A model generated the notes under the pieces. That model had not been told where the DNA came from, did not search any database, and worked only from the letters and a program-made list of their open reading frames with translations. The position numbers and the translations under genes were made by a program. Source: Gimesia fumaroli (GTDB lineage: Bacteria; Planctomycetota; Planctomycetia; Planctomycetales; Planctomycetaceae). Taken from it: 64,000 bases of DNA. Below, piece after piece: positions 44,300-54,018 of the stretch; positions within the stretch are counted from its first letter, which is position 1, and each line of letters begins with the position of its first letter. The stretch spans positions 2,455,164 through 2,519,163 of the forward strand of contig NZ_CP037452.1 of assembly GCF_007754425.1 (NCBI RefSeq). Direction: 5' to 3'.

Positions 44300-45550
44300 T
44301 CAGACAAAAAGAGAGTAGTCAACGGGCTGATTGATGTTGATTGCCTGATCAGCCGGGGGGAGTTCATATTTTAATCCAGATGCGCAATTAAACAGGACGG
44401 CACTTTCATCCGGACTGACTCGCCCTGATTCCAGTTCCTGCTTATAAGCAGCATAGGTGGCGGCACCTTCCGGACACATCAGGAAGCCTTCTTTTTGAGA
44501 AGCTTCATCCAGTGCAGCCGTGATTTGCTCATCGTTGACGGCGGTGGCAAAGCCTTCGCTTTCTCTGACCGCACGTAAAATCAGGAAATCACCCACGGCG
44601 ACGGGAACCCGAATTCCTGCTGCGACCGTATGTGCATTTTCCCAAAGTTCGGCGTGTTCTTTGCCTGCTTCATAGGCTTTGACCATCGGCGCACAACCGG
44701 TTGCCTGGACGGCGACCATCCGGGGTAGTTTGCCTTTGAGCCAGCCGATTTCTTTGAGTTCGTTGAAGGCTTTCCACATCCCGATCAGGCCGGTTCCACC
44801 GCCGGTCGGATAAAAGATGACGTCGGGTACCTGCCAGCCCATCTGGTCGGCCAGTTCCAATCCCATCGTTTTTTTTCCTTCGATGCGGTAGGGTTCTTTG
44901 AGGGTCGAGAAATCAAACCAGCCGACCGGTTCTTTGCCTTGTGCGACAATCTTGCCACAGTCATTGATCAGGCCGTTGACCCGCCAGACATGTGCTCCCT
45001 GAGCGGCAATTTCACGTACATTGATTTCAGGAGTATCGTCAGGACAAAAGATAAACGACTTCATGCCGGCCCGGGTGCCATAAGCGGCCAGCGCCGCACC
45101 AGCATTCCCATTGGTCGGCATGGCGACTTTGGTGACGCCCAGTTCTTTAGCCATCGAAACGGCCATACACAAGCCGCGGGCTTTGAAGGAACCTGTTGGC
45201 AGCCGTCCTTCGTCTTTGATCCAGACCGAGCCGTTGCCGCCCTGCAGGCGGGGGACCGGAATCAAAGGTGTGTGAATTTCACCCAGGCTTACAATATTTT
45301 CTGATTTGCGAACGGGGAGAAATTCACGGTACCGCCAGAGCGTTGCCGGGCGGGTTGCCAGATCTTCTTTCGAGACTGACTGGGCGAGCGCATTTAAATC
45401 ATATTTGACCAGCAGCGGTTTGCCAGCCTTGGAAAGGCCGTGTAATTGATCTGCTGCATAGTGGTCATGTTCCATCCCACATTCGAGATGGGTGACAAAA
45501 GTTTGAGACTCCGGAAATGAATCGAGCATGGGGAGAAACCTGTTATCCAA
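44300..45550 (-). CDS. thrC: Threonine synthase (PLP-dependent)
   Basis: This 416-residue protein has the fold type II PLP core: PLP-binding Lys in RLPTGSFKARG (K123), TNGNAGAALAAYGTRAG and YPTGGGTGLIGMWKAF. The N-terminal segment THLECGMEHDHYAADQLHGL looks like the zinc-ribbon lead of threonine synthases, but only one of its usual Cys residues is left. The enzyme converts O-phosphohomoserine to threonine. Cysteate synthase is a relative, and the TauE/SafE neighbour keeps that option open. It is the first gene of the likely operon with the dehydrogenase, 42 bp downstream. Confidence 0.83.
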   Translation of the reverse strand: MDNRFLPMLDSFPESQTFVTHLECGMEHDHYAADQLHGLSKAGKPLLVKYDLNALAQSVSKEDLATRPATLWRYREFLPVRKSENIVSLGEIHTPLIPVPRLQGGNGSVWIKDEGRLPTGSFKARGLCMAVSMAKELGVTKVAMPTNGNAGAALAAYGTRAGMKSFIFCPDDTPEINVREIAAQGAHVWRVNGLINDCGKIVAQGKEPVGWFDFSTLKEPYRIEGKKTMGLELADQMGWQVPDVIFYPTGGGTGLIGMWKAFNELKEIGWLKGKLPRMVAVQATGCAPMVKAYEAGKEHAELWENAHTVAAGIRVPVAVGDFLILRAVRESEGFATAVNDEQITAALDEASQKEGFLMCPEGAATYAAYKQELESGRVSPDESAVLFNCASGLKYELPPADQAININQPVDYSLFV

Positions 45551-45762
45551 CTAAATATCAAAAACAATCAGATGGTAATTCATTATGAAAACATAATTCT
45601 GTTATCCAGCTATTGATCAAAATGTCAACCCATCGACGTTGTTGAATGTTTCTGGGGCGAGACACATGCGGTTTTAAGGTGACGAAAACGATGTTCACCG
45701 ATTTACCCTTGAAGTGAGTCTGCCTGAATCATGATGTTCAGAAGTTATTTTTGTGCAAGAAA

Positions 45763-45792
45763 AAACGGCCACCCGGATTCAGGTGGCCGTTT
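45763..45792 (-). terminator. Rho-independent terminator of MFS gene
   Basis: A perfect 11-bp stem, AAACGGCCACC / GGTGGCCGTTT, with an 8-nt loop is followed on the minus strand by a T-run (GTTTTTTCT). It lies about 30 bp after the MFS stop codon at 45823. Confidence 0.9.
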
Positions 45793-45822
45793 GAAAATTC
45801 ATTCGATTCAAATTTCCAACGG

Positions 45823-47388
45823 TTATTCGATCGGTCCTTCGACACCACCGGTATAGTGTTCACCAACCGGCTCTTCGCCATGCAGAACTTCAACCTGATA
45901 ACCACCCTTGGAGCGGAAGTACAGGACCAGGATAAAATATCCAAAGGCCATGAAGAGAGGTACCAGAGCAGTGCACTTCAGCGCCATGCGACCTCCAAAA
46001 ATACCAGCTTGATCAACGGGCTCTTTGTCTTCAGCGGCAAATTGCTCGGCACCCTGCCACCATTGATTCAGGCTCGAAATATAATCGTCTGTTTTTTTCT
46101 CTTTCTTGAGTTGCTCCACCTTTGCTTCCAGATCTTTACCGTCGTTATTTAGGATGCTCACCTTCGAACCATTCAGACCTTTGATCGCCGGGAAAAACAG
46201 GAAGCCGTTTTTGTCTTCAGCGGAATAACGCTCATACGCTTCCGGGGAGAGCTGTTCCAGTTTTTGGGTTGCGTAGTAATCCTGGTTATACCCGATTCCC
46301 GGTCCACCAAGCAGGCCGGCTGAGAGCATCCCGATGCCGCCCATCGCACCCATGGTAATCGCGCCCCCTTTAGGGAACCGCTCACCAACCACACCCAGCA
46401 TCGTTGGCCAGAGGAAGGTTTTTCCCAGACCATACACGGTGACTGCGAGCCAGACCATAGCAGCCTGGGTAGAGCTTCCAATCATGTATAATCCCAATGC
46501 CCCGAAGCAGGCACTCATGCAAAGCAGGCCCAGTGGGTTAATTTTTTCCACAATTGGACCAGCAAAGAAACGCAGGATAAACATGATCAATGACGCATAG
46601 ATAAACAGATACAGTCCCTGACCTTCTCCTTGTTTCTTCAGGATGGATTCAGTAATGCTGGCGATCCAGCTGTCGGTTCCCAGTTCGACATAACCGACAC
46701 AGGCTTGTAATAAGAGTAAGAAGAGTAGCAAAGGACTGGCGAATGTCATCAGCATCTGTCCAAAGCTGACACCAGCTGATTTGGCTTCCGAAAGTGGGAA
46801 TTTCTGCTTAATCACAATGAAACCGTAGATCAGAGTTGGAATCAGAAAGACCGCCATGGGATATTCCCAGCGAAGACCAGGAACACTACCTTTTAGTTTG
46901 ACATAGACGGCTGCCACGATCCCGCCGACAATCAATCCGCCAGGCCAGCCAGCATGCAGGATATTCAGGTAGTGGGTTTTCTTTTTAGGATAGAGCGTGG
47001 CGACCAGCGGGTTGATCACGGCTTCACAGAGACCGTTGGCAACTGCGAACATAAACATTCCGATATACAGGCACCAGTATGTCGCATCTTTACCCATCGC
47101 GTGAAAAATGGGAGTGGCTGCGAACGTAATCAACGCGGAAAGAACATGCAGAATAAACGCCAGCAGCAGAATCGGTTTATAACCAACATTATCCGTGATC
47201 AGACTGGCTAACAGAATTACAATACCAAAACCGACGAGTCCCCCACCGGTAATCGTACCCAGGTCGAATTTGGTAAACCCGTACTGGGCTCCCCAGTCTG
47301 CCAGGATGCCTCCTCGAATTGCGAATCCCACGCCGGCGGCGATGAGCGTCATAAAGCTCGCAATAAACAGTGGTTTGTTGTTATTCAT
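45823..47388 (-). CDS. MFS transporter with large soluble insertion
   Basis: This 521-residue protein has 12 hydrophobic helices. The opening FIASFMTLIAAGVGFAIRGG and GLCEAVINPLVATLYPKKK resemble sugar/organic-solute MFS porters of Planctomycetes and Bacteroidetes. Unusually, about 110 hydrophilic residues (roughly residues 370-475, from NQDYYATQKLEQLSPEAY to EDKEPVDQAGIFGGR) are inserted before the last two helices, on the periplasmic side by topology. The insertion is Lys/Glu-rich and has no recognised fold. Its own terminator follows. Confidence 0.85.
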   Translation of the reverse strand: MNNNKPLFIASFMTLIAAGVGFAIRGGILADWGAQYGFTKFDLGTITGGGLVGFGIVILLASLITDNVGYKPILLLAFILHVLSALITFAATPIFHAMGKDATYWCLYIGMFMFAVANGLCEAVINPLVATLYPKKKTHYLNILHAGWPGGLIVGGIVAAVYVKLKGSVPGLRWEYPMAVFLIPTLIYGFIVIKQKFPLSEAKSAGVSFGQMLMTFASPLLLFLLLLQACVGYVELGTDSWIASITESILKKQGEGQGLYLFIYASLIMFILRFFAGPIVEKINPLGLLCMSACFGALGLYMIGSSTQAAMVWLAVTVYGLGKTFLWPTMLGVVGERFPKGGAITMGAMGGIGMLSAGLLGGPGIGYNQDYYATQKLEQLSPEAYERYSAEDKNGFLFFPAIKGLNGSKVSILNNDGKDLEAKVEQLKKEKKTDDYISSLNQWWQGAEQFAAEDKEPVDQAGIFGGRMALKCTALVPLFMAFGYFILVLYFRSKGGYQVEVLHGEEPVGEHYTGGVEGPIE

Positions 47389-47669
47389 AGCTGCGACTTC
47401 TTTGATTGAACAGGGCGAGTAAGTAAGTGCAATGTGTATTACAAGAATTGCGTATTCAGAAGCGAAAAGATCGAATGCAGATCAGGAATGGATGCTTCGA
47501 ATGGTCTTGATCACACGACAATAACGTACAACAGGCTTTCGTCTAAACAATAATGATTTCGTGAAAACCGTGTTATGTTTTTATCAGCAACGCCAGATTC
47601 TAACCAACCGTGATCAGGATTTCCACAATACATATGTCGGAATGCGAATGTTTGTGAGAATCGACCAAC

Positions 47670-48746
47670 TTACACAGAAGAGGTGTTTTTTAACTTGCGT
47701 AAAATAAGTAATCGTTCCCGCCGCTCTGCTTCCACCCCATCAGGCAGGCTCAATTTCTGATCGGAGCGAGTCAGCATGAGTAGCCGCTGCCAGTGATCAA
47801 AGCCCATGCGTTTTCTGGACCAGCTCATCCGTTGCCAGATCTGCAGAAAGCATTGACGAATCAGATAGTCTGGAACATCCTGGAAGACGTCGCAGTTTAA
47901 GCGCCAGGTTTCCTGGTTTTGATCTAACGTCGCTTCTGACAGAATCTGATCGACTTGTTCTGCGAGGACTGCAGTGACTTCTTCTGCCTGATGCGCGAGC
48001 CGATGGACGGCTTGTGCGACATTGGGGTTAAACTCTTTTTTTAATAAGGGAATTAATTGATGCCGAATCCGGTTACGGGTGAAGCTCAGGTCGCTGTTGG
48101 ACGCATCCGTGCGAAAGTCTTGACCGCAGTCTTTTAAATATTGCAGTACGTCATCGCGACTGAGTTCCAGCATCGGACGGATCAGAAACAGGCCTTTTGG
48201 GAGCGAGCGAATACGGGGAATTCCTCTCAGGCCGGCAATTCCCGTTCCCCTGATCAGGTGATGTAATACCGTCTCGGCCTGATCGTCTCGCGTGTGCGCG
48301 ACGGCAATTTGTGTGCATCCCTGTTCGAAGGCCACACGGGCTAAAAACTCATAGCGTGCTTTGCGGCTGACTTCTTCCAAACCTTCATTTGATTCCTGTC
48401 GTGTCAGATGCAGTTCCTGCTTTTCAGTCACAAAAGGAAGAGAGAGCCGTTCGCATTCCTGACCCAGCCAGGCGGCATCCGCATCGGAAATCTCTTCCCG
48501 TAAGCCATGATTCAGATGGGCGACTACCAGAGATTCCGGAGGCGTAGTAACGGCATTGGGCTTGGTGAGCTGGGCTAACGCCCGCATCAAAGCGACACTG
48601 TCTGCCCCACCTGAGACCGCAATCAGCGTACAATTCTCGTTTGAATTGAGGGGTGGACTAATGTTTTTTTCTGCTGAGAGTTCCGCATCAATTCGCCGCT
48701 GGCATTCGAGCAAACCCTGTTTCACTGCTTGGACAAACTGATGCAT
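47670..48746 (-). CDS. tilS: tRNA(Ile)-lysidine synthase
   Basis: This 358-residue protein has the PP-loop TLIAVSGGADSVALMRAL, the AHLNHGLRE motif and AHTRDDQAETVLHHLIRGTG (HxxDDxxET). FTRNRIRHQLIPLL follows, so the TilS N-terminal ATPase domain is complete. It modifies C34 of tRNA-Ile(CAU) to lysidine, which is essential for AUA decoding. The C-terminal part is short, about 140 residues, as in many bacteria with a reduced substrate-recognition domain. It stands alone in its transcript. Confidence 0.92.
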   Translation of the reverse strand: MHQFVQAVKQGLLECQRRIDAELSAEKNISPPLNSNENCTLIAVSGGADSVALMRALAQLTKPNAVTTPPESLVVAHLNHGLREEISDADAAWLGQECERLSLPFVTEKQELHLTRQESNEGLEEVSRKARYEFLARVAFEQGCTQIAVAHTRDDQAETVLHHLIRGTGIAGLRGIPRIRSLPKGLFLIRPMLELSRDDVLQYLKDCGQDFRTDASNSDLSFTRNRIRHQLIPLLKKEFNPNVAQAVHRLAHQAEEVTAVLAEQVDQILSEATLDQNQETWRLNCDVFQDVPDYLIRQCFLQIWQRMSWSRKRMGFDHWQRLLMLTRSDQKLSLPDGVEAERRERLLILRKLKNTSSV

Positions 48747-49177
48747 CGGAAAACGGGAATTCTGAAAAGTGAGTAAGATTTTGAAAAGTGCAGTGTGGAA
48801 GGCTTCAGTTTGAGATTGGACTTTCGGCCAATATTTCCAACTATATACTATCGAAACCAGAAATGTCTTGTTACCATAAAAAAGGATTTTTACGAGAAGT
48901 TTCCACTGTCATTCCAGTTACGCGTATTTTCATCTCATCCTTCCAGGGGCATTCAATACTCAAGAATGAGAAGATGTTGATCGTTTTTTGCTGGATGTCG
49001 CGGAGTTTGCTTTTCATAATAGTTTCATTGTTTTTTTACTTTTAAGTTTCCTTTGGGCATTTCTTATGCTTGATGGGGAGCATTGTCGCAGAGACTGGTT
49101 TTGATTTGAACAATCAGTGGCTGTGATTTACGAGTTTCTAAAGTAGTCCCAGGTTCGGTTGAATTGGAGAATCAACA
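48747..49177. other. 431-bp intergenic region, no gene recognised
   Basis: An AT-rich stretch lies between tilS (minus) and the small gene at 49178 (plus). Two overlapping plus-strand frames of about 60-85 codons (48788-49045) are hydrophobic at the end but lack a ribosome binding site and typical codon use. No terminator or RNA gene is apparent. Confidence 0.55.
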
Positions 49178-49435
49178 ATGTTTGGTATTCTCAATGAGAC
49201 AATTCTTGCAATTTATGTTCTTCTCACCAAATGGGTGAGGGTATTGCCGACGCTGCTTCGTTCACGGGAGCCTTCTCAATTGACGAGAGCTCACATTCTG
49301 GATGCTGAGTCATTGACTCAGCTGGCTCAGAAAAGCGAGATTGTGCGTCGTCTGTTGTCTTATTTGGGAGTCGAGTTACGGTTGCGCGTGCCAGTCAAGG
49401 TGCGCTCTGACCGACGGTGCTTTAAACGTCGTTAA
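49178..49435 (+). CDS. Small basic protein of unknown function
   Basis: This 85-residue frame begins with a hydrophobic segment (FGILNETILAIYVLLTKWVRVL) and ends very basic (RLRVPVKVRSDRRCFKRR). TTGGAG at good spacing precedes the ATG, and third-position base choice is like that of neighbouring genes. These support a real gene. I recognise no family. It could be a membrane-associated small protein placed upstream of the RNase Y gene (300 bp gap, same strand). Confidence 0.45.
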   Translation: MFGILNETILAIYVLLTKWVRVLPTLLRSREPSQLTRAHILDAESLTQLAQKSEIVRRLLSYLGVELRLRVPVKVRSDRRCFKRR

Positions 49436-49734
49436 GCTGAAATAAGCACGGGCCATAGTTTGTTGTAAGTGTATCACCTTGATCTGGATTGCTTAAAATT
49501 AAAGTATGTCAATAGATTTCATTTCTTCTTTCGGACATATTCGATTTGGGAACTCTCTGACGCTCCTGTCATTCTAAAGAAATTCCTGACAACATGATTC
49601 GTACTTAGCTGGTCTGATCCTGAAACAGGTGAGGGCAGGGAGGTGCGATTTTGTCTCTGTTGTATTACCAACGCCAAATGGTATTTGACAGGAAGGGGGC
49701 TTTTCACCATAGGCGCATAGGAAGCACCTGGAAT

Positions 49735-51282
49735 ATGTTTACTCAAGTCGCTATTGGGTCTGCTCTGGCCTTCATTGTCGGGGCCGTCATTGGTTATTTC
49801 ATAGACCGCATTCGCCGCGGATCTGCTTACCAGTCTTATGCTCAGATTTTGAAACAGGCGGAACTCGATTCGGAAAATCTGCTCAAAAGCCAGAAATTGG
49901 AAGCCAAAGAAGAATTATTGAAGCGTCGGGAATCGCTTGAGGAAGAAGTCAATAAGCAGCGTGAAGAGCTGTGGGCCGTTGAAAAGAAGCTTAGCAAGCG
50001 AGAGAACGCGTTAGAGGATCAACAGGCAGACTTCCTCAAAAAAGAAGCGATGATACAGACAACCCAGTCCAAGCTGGCATCCCGTTCCAAAGCGGTCGAA
50101 GCCCGAGAGCAGGAGTTGGAACGGGCTCTGAAAAAACAGCAGGAAGAGTTATTTAAAATCAGTGGTCTCGATCGGGAAACCGCATCGCAAATGCTGCTGG
50201 ACCGTCTGGATAAAGACCTCAAAAATGAGACGGGTGCACTCATTCTGAAGCATCAGAATGAACTGAAACAAAGTTGTGACAAAATTGCCCGCGAGACCAT
50301 CGGCATGGCAGTGCAGCGGTTTGCTTCAGGACATGTTGCAGAAACCACCGTTTCCACTGTCGATTTACCTGAAGAAGAGATGAAAGGCCGGATTATCGGT
50401 CGCGAGGGGCGCAATATTCGTGCGTTTGAAAAAGCGACCGGCGTGGATGTGATCGTCGATGATACGCCCGGAGTGGTTGTGGTCTCTGCCTTTGACAATG
50501 TCCGGCGACAGATCGGAAAAATGTCGCTACAGAAACTGGTCAACGATGGGCGAATTCACCCGGCACGCATTGAAGAAGTCGTCGAGGAAACTCAGAAAGA
50601 ACTGGAAGAATACATTCAGACTATGGGGCAGAGTGCCTGCCAGGAAGTGAATATTTCTGGTGTGAATCCAAAAATTGTCGACTTGCTGGGGCGATTGCAT
50701 TTCCGAACCAGCTACAGTCAAAATGTATTACGGCATTCGATTGAGGTGTCTGCTTTGACCGGGATTATGGCAGAGCAACTGGGCCTGGATGGAACGATTG
50801 CCCGTCGCTGTGGCTTGTTTCATGACATTGGAAAAGCGGCCGACCATGAAATGGAAGGCGGTCACCCTGCTGTCGGGGCGCAGTTATTAAAACGTTATGG
50901 CGAGTCGCAGGAAGTCGTGCATGCCGCCGCCGGACATCATGATGATATCCGGCCCGACTATATCTATACCGTGCTGGTCGCTGCTGCCGACGCCTGTTCG
51001 GCATCGCGTCCCGGGGCTCGTCGCGATACTTTGGAAAAATACGTGCGTCGTCTGGAAGAGCTGGAAACACTCGTATGTGGTTTTCCGGGAGTGGATCATA
51101 CCTATGCGATTCAGGCAGGCCGCGAAGTCCGCGTGATTGTGGATGCCGACCAGGTGAACGACCGCGAAGCAGCAAAGATGTGCAAGGATATCGCCAAAGC
51201 CATTGAAGATACGTTGACCTATCCGGGTGAGATTCGCGTCACCGTGATGCGGGAATCACGTACGGTCGAGTATGCCCGTTAA
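49735..51282 (+). CDS. rny: Ribonuclease Y
   Basis: The start is set at ATG 49735, with AGGAAG before it, giving 515 residues as usual for RNase Y. A single N-terminal membrane helix ([20 protein letters not shown]) is followed by a long coiled coil (about residues 35-185). The KH domain ([20 protein letters not shown]) and the HD domain ([26 protein letters not shown]) come next. It is the membrane-bound endonuclease that starts mRNA decay. An in-frame reading from 49651 exists but adds a basic stretch that would spoil the membrane anchor. Confidence 0.94.
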   Translation: MFTQVAIGSALAFIVGAVIGYFIDRIRRGSAYQSYAQILKQAELDSENLLKSQKLEAKEELLKRRESLEEEVNKQREELWAVEKKLSKRENALEDQQADFLKKEAMIQTTQSKLASRSKAVEAREQELERALKKQQEELFKISGLDRETASQMLLDRLDKDLKNETGALILKHQNELKQSCDKIARETIGMAVQRFASGHVAETTVSTVDLPEEEMKGRIIGREGRNIRAFEKATGVDVIVDDTPGVVVVSAFDNVRRQIGKMSLQKLVNDGRIHPARIEEVVEETQKELEEYIQTMGQSACQEVNISGVNPKIVDLLGRLHFRTSYSQNVLRHSIEVSALTGIMAEQLGLDGTIARRCGLFHDIGKAADHEMEGGHPAVGAQLLKRYGESQEVVHAAAGHHDDIRPDYIYTVLVAAADACSASRPGARRDTLEKYVRRLEELETLVCGFPGVDHTYAIQAGREVRVIVDADQVNDREAAKMCKDIAKAIEDTLTYPGEIRVTVMRESRTVEYAR

Positions 51283-51298
51283 TCAAAAAGACAGAGTT

Positions 51299-51312
51299 CC
51301 CCGTCAGCGGGG
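51299..51312 (-). terminator. Possible terminator of the PaiB-like gene
   Basis: A short GC-rich hairpin, CCCCG / CGGGG with a 4-nt loop, covers the convergent ends of rny and the PaiB-like gene. On the minus strand the sequence TCTTTTTG follows some 8 nt later; on the plus strand there is no T-run. Confidence 0.35.
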
Positions 51313-51927
51313 TAACTGAGATTGCATCAGCGCCGCGATGGCTTGCGAGTCATCGTGGCGTTGCTCTTTTAAGGCCTTGATGACTTTTTCCCGCCGCTCC
51401 ACGGGATGGTTCTGGCTCAGTTTGAATTTGCCTTCGATACGTTCAATCTCAACTTTAAAGCCGACGATGCCTTGCAGGAGTTGATCGATGAAATCCGGGT
51501 CTGCATTCTGCATCGACCACGGAGTTTTCTCAGACGCTTCATAGAATGTCACTGTTTTTTCGATGACGGCTTTTAATTCATCAGGATCATCAATCGCAGA
51601 ATATCGGCCATAAACATGCACGGCCTGATAATTCCAGGTAGGTACCGTGTTGGCCGCTTCATACCAGGTGGGAGAGATGTAGGCGTGGGGACCATGAAAA
51701 ATGGCCAGTACCTGCTCTTGTTGTGTTGTTTTGTTTTGAGGATTGACCTTGGCAAAATGTCCCAGAAGTTGCCCCTGTTTTCCCGTATTGCGATCCAGCA
51801 GGAGCGGCAGGTGACTGGCGAGTGGCCCATGATTCTGTTGAGTGACCAGTGTCGCAAAACTATGTTGCTCTAGAAATTGATGCAGTACGTTAAGGTCTGT
51901 TTCGGCAAAAGAAGCAGGCACATACAT
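51304..51927 (-). CDS. FMN-binding negative transcriptional regulator (PaiB family)
   Basis: This 207-residue split-barrel flavin-binding-fold protein opens with MYVPASFAETDLNVLHQFLE and has FATLVTQQNHGPLASHLPLLL. The mid part VLAIFHGPHAYISPTWYEAA, with VPTWNYQAVHVYG, is the PaiB signature. B. subtilis PaiB is a reported repressor of sporulation and degradative enzyme genes; its true biochemistry is uncertain. The gene is convergent with rny and stands alone. Confidence 0.9.
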   Translation of the reverse strand: MYVPASFAETDLNVLHQFLEQHSFATLVTQQNHGPLASHLPLLLDRNTGKQGQLLGHFAKVNPQNKTTQQEQVLAIFHGPHAYISPTWYEAANTVPTWNYQAVHVYGRYSAIDDPDELKAVIEKTVTFYEASEKTPWSMQNADPDFIDQLLQGIVGFKVEIERIEGKFKLSQNHPVERREKVIKALKEQRHDDSQAIAALMQSQLPR

Positions 51928-52424
51928 CGATAGCGCTCCGTTAGAATATTTTCTGAATCAAGAATCCGGGAATCACTCGCAAATTTGTAGATTGTATCTG
52001 GTTTGATCGGCAATGGTTACAGGACAACTTTTTCGAGAGACAGGTTCAACAGAGGGGAGATTGGGGTAACGTATGCAGTCGCTAAATTGGGCAAACCTGA
52101 ACCGCCGAAACGCAGCTTTTCAGAATCGTGCATCAGAAAAATGTGAGAAATCTAGTTATTTCAATGCTTTAAGATGAGGTGTTTTCATTCAGTCGATCAG
52201 AAATTCATACAGTAGATCAAAATGGAAGGGGAATATTTTGACTGATCAAATTTTAATAAAGGTAAGTAAATATATTGTAATGTCTTGATCCCTCTGCAAA
52301 AATCAAAGTGCACAGGCTCGGTGCGCGAATTCAGAGGGATGGGACATTGTGGTACCTTTTGTTCATGTCGATATGTTTTATTTCTCAGTATTCATATTAA
52401 TTACGAGTGCGGTAGAGGGAGTAT
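51928..52424. other. 497-bp intergenic region with an RNA hairpin candidate
   Basis: No gene is recognised between the PaiB-like gene and the second DUF1559 gene. The right part, 52288-52340, holds a nested hairpin listed separately. The rest is AT-rich without obvious promoter pairs. Confidence 0.55.
52288..52340 (+). promoter_or_regulatory. Structured leader RNA candidate upstream of DUF1559 gene
   Basis: A perfect 9-bp outer stem, ATCCCTCTG (52288-52296) / CAGAGGGAT (52332-52340), encloses an asymmetric internal loop (11 nt on the 5' side, 5 nt on the 3' side). An inner 6-bp stem, GTGCAC / GTGCGC, has a 7-nt loop. It lies 85 nt upstream of the GTG start and has no T-run, so it is not a simple terminator. 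A cis-acting RNA or a small RNA is possible. I do not recognise a known riboswitch class. Confidence 0.45.
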
Positions 52425-53420
52425 GTGATTGTGAAGAAGCATCGTTCTGGTTTTACTTTGATTGAGTTATTAGTTGTCATTGCAATTATCGCGATTCTGA
52501 TTGCCCTGTTATTACCAGCCGTTCAGCAGGCACGAGAAGCGGCGCGCAGGTCGACCTGCAAGAATAATATGAAACAATTGGGAATCGCGATGCACAATTA
52601 TCATGATGTGTATTCATGCTTTCCCATCGGTGCCCAGTCGCCGTATCACAAAGGAAACTGGCGCTTCAGCCTGCTTCCCAATCTGGATCAGACTGCGCTT
52701 TATAACCAGGTCACGAAGGTGCAACCGACGAATTTAGATGGTTTTGCAGGAAAACGTAATGATTCGATTGCGCTAGGAACATACGGGACCAATTTTGGTA
52801 TTCTGGCTGGCTTGACCATCCCGGTTTTCAAATGTCCCTCCAGTGCACTGTCTTCAACGAATAATGCGACCTCTCCGACTCTGAATAATGCGCAACTTGG
52901 TCAGACCCATGACTATGTGGGTGTCATGGGCTCTTACCCCGATCCTGCGGGCCGTACGAATGTCTGTTCTCCCGATTTTGGTGGCCGTGGTTCGGCGTGT
53001 GAGAACGGCGTATTGTTCTTTAACGGTCACACAAAGATGCGTGATATCACCGATGGTACTTCCAATACCATCGTCATCAGTGAGCAGTCTGGAGCGATCG
53101 GTACGGAAGATTTACGATCCAATTATCAGGGGGGCTGGAGTGGCTTTTACAATAATACGCAGCGCCCCGCTCAGATTACTTCTGCCAGTCTATTTGTCGC
53201 AGGCGTCTCAACCATTCGTTATGCGATCAACCTGAATTCCAAGCCGAACGGCACGACAACCACTTACAGCTATAATACGGTTTTGAATTCTTATCATACG
53301 GGGGGGATTCACGTCCTTTTGGGGGATGGTGCAGTGCGGTTCCTCAGTGAAAATCTAGATAACGGCACGTTCCGGGCACTTGGCTCCAAAGATGACGGTG
53401 TTGTTCTCGGGGAGTTTTAA
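52425..53420 (+). CDS. DUF1559 family protein with pilin-like N-terminus
   Basis: This 331-residue protein starts with GTG (GGGAG at good spacing). It has the prepilin-like signal [20 protein letters not shown] and then the DUF1559 domain ending in [20 protein letters not shown]. Residues around 10-55 are nearly identical to those of the DUF1559 protein at 2526, although the DNA differs at many third positions. It is exported and of unknown function. It precedes its partner lipoprotein by 58 bp, the reverse of the order at 1962-3554. Confidence 0.93.
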   Translation: MIVKKHRSGFTLIELLVVIAIIAILIALLLPAVQQAREAARRSTCKNNMKQLGIAMHNYHDVYSCFPIGAQSPYHKGNWRFSLLPNLDQTALYNQVTKVQPTNLDGFAGKRNDSIALGTYGTNFGILAGLTIPVFKCPSSALSSTNNATSPTLNNAQLGQTHDYVGVMGSYPDPAGRTNVCSPDFGGRGSACENGVLFFNGHTKMRDITDGTSNTIVISEQSGAIGTEDLRSNYQGGWSGFYNNTQRPAQITSASLFVAGVSTIRYAINLNSKPNGTTTTYSYNTVLNSYHTGGIHVLLGDGAVRFLSENLDNGTFRALGSKDDGVVLGEF

Positions 53421-53478
53421 CACCTGATTTACACGGCAATTATTTTTTCGCCAGTTAACCTTGATAGGAATGTGAGAC

Positions 53479-53910
53479 GTGAAGTTATTTGATAAAAAGT
53501 GGAGCCCCCTTTGTGCGCTGTGTGTGATGTTCAATTTACTTGTTATTGCAGGATGTGGAGGCAACAACCCTCGAGGGATTCCTAGAGGAGACGTGACCGG
53601 CGAGGTGCTGTTTCAGCAGAAACCGGTTACCGAAGGTGTCGTGACGTTTTATTCAGAGCAGACTGGCATCGCGGCTCCCGCAGACCTTGACGGTAACGGT
53701 CTATTTACCATTCCCGACGGAATTGAGATCGGAACTTATACTGTCACTGTTGCGCCTCCATTTGTCGAAGAGGTTGCCGGAGCCCCGCCTGCGTCTAAGC
53801 CGACTCCCCAATATGAAAATATCCCTCAGAAATATCGTGCTATTGAAACCAGTGACTTGCGCGCGGATGTCAAAGAGGGGGGAAATCAATACGTCTTTAA
53901 AATGGAATAA
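53479..53910 (+). CDS. Lipoprotein with carboxypeptidase-regulatory-like domain
   Basis: This 143-residue protein has a lipoprotein signal (LCALCVMFNLLVIAGC, lipobox VIAGC). A single beta-sandwich domain follows (GDVTGEVLFQQKPVTEGVVT, YTVTVAPP) with closing KYRAIETSDLRADVKEGGNQ. The start codon is GTG, with a GGAATGTGAG stretch upstream. It pairs with the DUF1559 gene just before it. Its tail is like that of the partial gene at the window start. Confidence 0.87.
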   Translation: MKLFDKKWSPLCALCVMFNLLVIAGCGGNNPRGIPRGDVTGEVLFQQKPVTEGVVTFYSEQTGIAAPADLDGNGLFTIPDGIEIGTYTVTVAPPFVEEVAGAPPASKPTPQYENIPQKYRAIETSDLRADVKEGGNQYVFKME

Positions 53911-53943
53911 TGCTGCAACCCTTTGTATTCTGTAAAGAGAGTT

Positions 53944-53966
53944 TGAGGTTCGGTCTGAGAACCTCA
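53944..53966 (+). terminator. Stem-loop after lipoprotein gene (possible terminator)
   Basis: A perfect 8-bp stem, TGAGGTTC / GAACCTCA, with a 7-nt loop lies 33 bp after the lipoprotein stop. No T-run follows, so it may act as a factor-dependent terminator or as an mRNA 3'-end stabiliser. Confidence 0.4.
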
Positions 53967-54018
53967 GGCTCTCAGTTCAGTGATAGATACAATCCGTCAT
54001 GCGAAAGGGACGCTGGTT

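Noticed and set aside
48788-49045. 85-codon frame upstream of the small basic protein
   Set aside because: AT-driven hydrophobic composition with no ribosome binding site; overlapping alternative frame of similar length.
53944-53966. Stem-loop after the second lipoprotein as a strong intrinsic terminator
   Set aside because: The stem is perfect but there is no T-run, so it is listed only as a possible terminator.
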